Assembly: GCA_030623125.1 (NCBI GenBank) | Contig: JAUXMQ010000041.1 | Location: 1-7,808 of the forward strand | DNA: 7,808 bases | From: Acidimicrobiia bacterium | GTDB lineage: Bacteria > Actinomycetota > Acidimicrobiia > Spongiisociales > ZC4RG35 | Direction: 5' to 3' | Part shown: positions 5,628-7,808 of the stretch, piece by piece | Layout: each line of letters opens with the position of its first letter | How positions within the stretch are numbered: the first letter of the stretch is position 1 | The notes under the pieces: generated by a model | What the model was told of the DNA's origin: nothing | What the model saw: only the letters and a program-made list of their open reading frames with translations | Databases searched by the model: none | Translations under genes and position numbers: made by a program

Positions 5628-7048
5628 TCGCCAGAGGCTGCGAGGTCTGCCAACTCCCGGAAAGAGACGTGGAGAGCTTCGATGAATGCTTGCGTGTCGG
5701 GCAGAGCGGCATAATCCGCCTGGATTCCCCACAGCAGCTTGCCGTTGTATGAGAAGAGAGCGAGGCCGATGCCATGCTGAGCCCAAAGCGGCACCATCGG
5801 GTAGTTGCCCAACATCTCTGAGTCGAGCAGATACATAGGGAACTGGGGGCCTGGGATGTTGGTCACGGTCATGTTGAAAGGACGGATTTTCGAGCCCACC
5901 ACCCGGTTCGCCAGGGAGAGAAGCGTGATCGGGGTCCCCGAGCTGAGTTCGACGATGGTGGCTGCTCCGAGCGCCTGATTGGTGTCTTTGAGATTGCGGG
6001 TCCGCTCCTTGATGAGGTTGTAGCGGGTGCCAGGGTCCTCCTCACCGATGGGCAATTCGACAAGCCACATGGCAATCTGGTTGCCCAGCTTGCCCATCTG
6101 ATCGGCGCCTCGCGTGGACACCGGGTTCATGGCCCGAAACTCGGTCTCGGTCGGATCGAAGTCCCGGTCATCGATCAGAAACCCGCGTATCGCGCCAGTG
6201 GCGACAGCCAACACGACGTCGTTCACCGAACCGCCGAGGGTGTTCTTGACAGCCTTGACCTCGTCCAGGTCCATATCGGTCCAGTCGAATCGTCTGTTCG
6301 GCCCGATATCGGGGTTGAGAGGGGTCCGACCCGAGGGAGTCAGCCAGCCGGAGCGAAGCGACGTAAGTGCGGCTATCGACTTGTCGAGAGTGCGGTCCGT
6401 GAACCTCAGGCCATCCCGCATCCTCTCACCGAGACTTGTGAGACCATCGAGGATCCGCCGGGTGAATCGAGCTGCCTCGGCCACCGCAAGCTGAGTCGGT
6501 GTCGGGGCCGGGCGTGGGGTCCAATCGGGTGTCTCCTCGATCGCCCCGTCGGGGATGATGTTGAGGAGGATGGTGGTCAAGTCCACGCCGGAGAGGCCAT
6601 CGATCATGCAATGGTGAATCTTGACGATGAGGGCGAATCGGTCATCGCTCATTCCCTCGATCACCCACATCTCCCAGAGGGGTTTGTTCCGGTCGAGCTT
6701 TATCGAGACGATCCGGCCTGCCAGCTCCTTCAGTTGCTGGTCGGAGCCGGGGCGGGGGAGAGAGGTGTGGCGGACGTGATAGTCGAAGGTGAACTCGGCG
6801 TCGTCGACCCAAACCGGACGGCGGTCGTAGGGAACCCAATCGAGACGCTGGCGATAACGCGGGATGTATTGGAGTTTGGACCTGACGTGGGCCCGGATTC
6901 TCTCGATGTCGATCCCGCCGTCGTGCCCCTTCAGCGGGGATGCGTCGAACAGGGCTACTCCGGCCACATGCATGTGGCTGGTTCGAGATTCGAGGGCGAG
7001 AAAAGACGAATCCAGATAGCTGAGCGGTTCGTAGTGAAAGTCACTCAT
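5624..7048 (-). CDS. Wax ester synthase/diacylglycerol acyltransferase (WS/DGAT)
   Basis: This 474-aa protein has the length and motifs of the bacterial WS/DGAT family, which transfers an acyl group from acyl-CoA to a fatty alcohol or diacylglycerol to make wax esters or triacylglycerol at the inner membrane. The catalytic HHxxxDG is HHCMIDG (145-151). Other family segments are LSYLDSSFLALES near the N-terminus, PLWEMWVIEG (123-132), GGSVNDVVLAVATGAIRGFL (272-291), MNPVSTRG (307-314) and the C-terminal TVTNIPGPQFPMYL (394-407). Nothing is truncated and all key residues are present. No Shine-Dalgarno precedes the ATG at 7046-7048; TAACCT (7061-7066, minus strand) 12 nt upstream could be a -10 box for a nearly leaderless transcript. 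Its stop overlaps the start of the 131-aa gene. Whether alcohols or diacylglycerol are preferred cannot be told from sequence. Confidence 0.95.
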   Translation of the reverse strand: MSDFHYEPLSYLDSSFLALESRTSHMHVAGVALFDASPLKGHDGGIDIERIRAHVRSKLQYIPRYRQRLDWVPYDRRPVWVDDAEFTFDYHVRHTSLPRPGSDQQLKELAGRIVSIKLDRNKPLWEMWVIEGMSDDRFALIVKIHHCMIDGLSGVDLTTILLNIIPDGAIEETPDWTPRPAPTPTQLAVAEAARFTRRILDGLTSLGERMRDGLRFTDRTLDKSIAALTSLRSGWLTPSGRTPLNPDIGPNRRFDWTDMDLDEVKAVKNTLGGSVNDVVLAVATGAIRGFLIDDRDFDPTETEFRAMNPVSTRGADQMGKLGNQIAMWLVELPIGEEDPGTRYNLIKERTRNLKDTNQALGAATIVELSSGTPITLLSLANRVVGSKIRPFNMTVTNIPGPQFPMYLLDSEMLGNYPMVPLWAQHGIGLALFSYNGKLLWGIQADYAALPDTQAFIEALHVSFRELADLAASGE

Positions 7049-7115
7049 GATGAGACGTTGAGGTTACGCAAGATTCCCCGTTGGCGATAGACGAGCTTTC
7101 GCAGGTTCGGGCGGA

Positions 7116-7808
7116 ATGTCTTTACCCTTCTACTGGTTCAAAGCCCTGGTGAGCAAATTGACCGATGAACCCATCCCAAGCCTGACCAGTGTGGCGGGTG
7201 TCGAAGCCTGGATCGAAGAATCGGTGTGGCGTGAGACCGACCGCCCAGACCGGTTTGGCGTGGAAGCCGAGGCCTTCCCGATCGTCGTCGACCACGGGCG
7301 GCCTCGAGGTCGAATCCGGCTGCGTGAGGGAAGCCCATCGGTGTTGAGCGTGCTCGACGAGGTGGCCGCGACCCACTCCGCGGTGATCGAGCGATCAATG
7401 GAGAAACTTGTCTATCCGACCAGCTCGGGCGGCCGGATCACATTCGAGCCCGGTGCCCAGATCGAACACGCCACCGCACCCGGCGACACCGTGCTCGAGG
7501 TGGTTTCCGAGCTAGAGGAAGTGTGGGACTTGATGCGTGCCGGCTTTTGGTCCTATCAGGTCTGCCTGCTCAGTCTCGGGGTGGATCCCTGGAACGATGC
7601 AGAACGCATTCCCCAGCAGCTAGACAAGGGGCGCTACAAGGCGATGGCGGCCCATTTCGGCTCTCGAGGGGCTGCCGGAGCGCAAATGATGCGCAACACC
7701 TGCGCGTTTCAAGTGAGTCTCGACGCCGGAAGAGGCGCCACACGTCAGGAGCGCTGGGTGGTGGCCAATCTCATCTCGCCGATCCTCACGGCGATGTTTG
7801 CTTCCAGC
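7116..7808 (+). CDS. egtA: Glutamate-cysteine ligase, EgtA/GCS2 family, 5' part
   Basis: Starting at the ATG 7116-7118, 231 codons stay open to the window edge; the C-terminal part lies outside. The family joins glutamate to cysteine using ATP, giving gamma-glutamylcysteine for ergothioneine (EgtA) or glutathione. FGVEAEAFP (47-55) supplies the metal-binding ExE (Glu50, Glu52). ITFEPGAQIEHAT (108-120) matches the EPGGxxE segment, with Glu111 and Glu117. GRYKAMAAHFGSRGAAGAQMM (172-192) and NTCAFQVSLDAG (194-205) match the RYxAM...MM...QVNLDAG core. ANLISPILTAMFASS starts the next conserved helix. GGGCGG just before the ATG is a weak ribosome binding site. It is divergent from WS/DGAT, with 67 bp between starts. 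EgtA is preferred because actinobacteria usually make ergothioneine and mycothiol, but no egtBCD gene is in view, so the symbol is tentative. Confidence 0.85.
   Translation, partial: MSLPFYWFKALVSKLTDEPIPSLTSVAGVEAWIEESVWRETDRPDRFGVEAEAFPIVVDHGRPRGRIRLREGSPSVLSVLDEVAATHSAVIERSMEKLVYPTSSGGRITFEPGAQIEHATAPGDTVLEVVSELEEVWDLMRAGFWSYQVCLLSLGVDPWNDAERIPQQLDKGRYKAMAAHFGSRGAAGAQMMRNTCAFQVSLDAGRGATRQERWVVANLISPILTAMFASS

Noticed and set aside
5265..5714. 149-codon plus-strand frame opposite the 131-aa gene and the WS/DGAT end
   Set aside because: The minus strand carries a coherent protein with an ATGA overlap. The plus frame has no recognisable motif and no ribosome binding site.
6611..7090. 159-codon plus-strand frame opposite the WS/DGAT N-terminus
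   Set aside because: WS/DGAT is unambiguous here, with catalytic HHxxxDG in the minus frame.

Overview
The window looks like ordinary chromosome from a high-GC actinobacterium, possibly Acidimicrobiia. The signs are GC-rich codons, a wax ester synthase/diacylglycerol acyltransferase (WS/DGAT), an EgtA-like glutamate-cysteine ligase, an actinobacterial-style branched-chain amino acid binding lipoprotein, several starts with no visible Shine-Dalgarno sequence, and terminator-like hairpins without a T tract. The taxon is an inference from protein character only. I see no rRNA, tRNA, CRISPR, IS element or phage gene.

Layout. Positions 1-1612 (minus strand) hold the start of an ABC uptake operon: a solute-binding lipoprotein (1612 to 248), an intercistronic hairpin (187-224), then the first 52 codons of a probable membrane permease running off the left edge. 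A 136-bp divergent intergenic region (1613-1748) separates it from a plus-strand run of four genes (1749-5155). These are a membrane-anchored beta-propeller-like protein of unknown function, a small MBLAC1-like metallo-beta-lactamase-fold protein, an AlaX-type alanyl-tRNA editing protein, and a four-helix CvpA-like membrane protein fused to a C-terminal CAP/SCP-like domain. Gaps are 9, 11 and 30 bp, so they could be one transcript. A perfect 44-bp palindrome (5162-5205) sits where this run meets a convergent minus-strand pair: a WS/DGAT (7048 to 5624) and a 131-aa conserved-looking protein (5627 to 5232) whose start overlaps the WS/DGAT stop in an ATGA. Divergent from WS/DGAT, and running off the right edge, is the N-terminal part of an EgtA/GCS2-family ligase (7116 onward).

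How the genes relate. The left operon imports a small amide or branched-chain-type solute. The plus-strand run mixes translation quality control (AlaX) with envelope proteins and does not form one obvious pathway. The WS/DGAT pair points to neutral-lipid storage, and the EgtA-like gene to low-molecular-weight thiol (probably ergothioneine) synthesis. The least ordinary items are the CvpA-CAP fusion, the translationally coupled partner of WS/DGAT, the exact 44-bp palindrome, and the altered metal-site residues in the AlaX and MBL proteins. I found no clear evidence of a wholly new multi-gene system.
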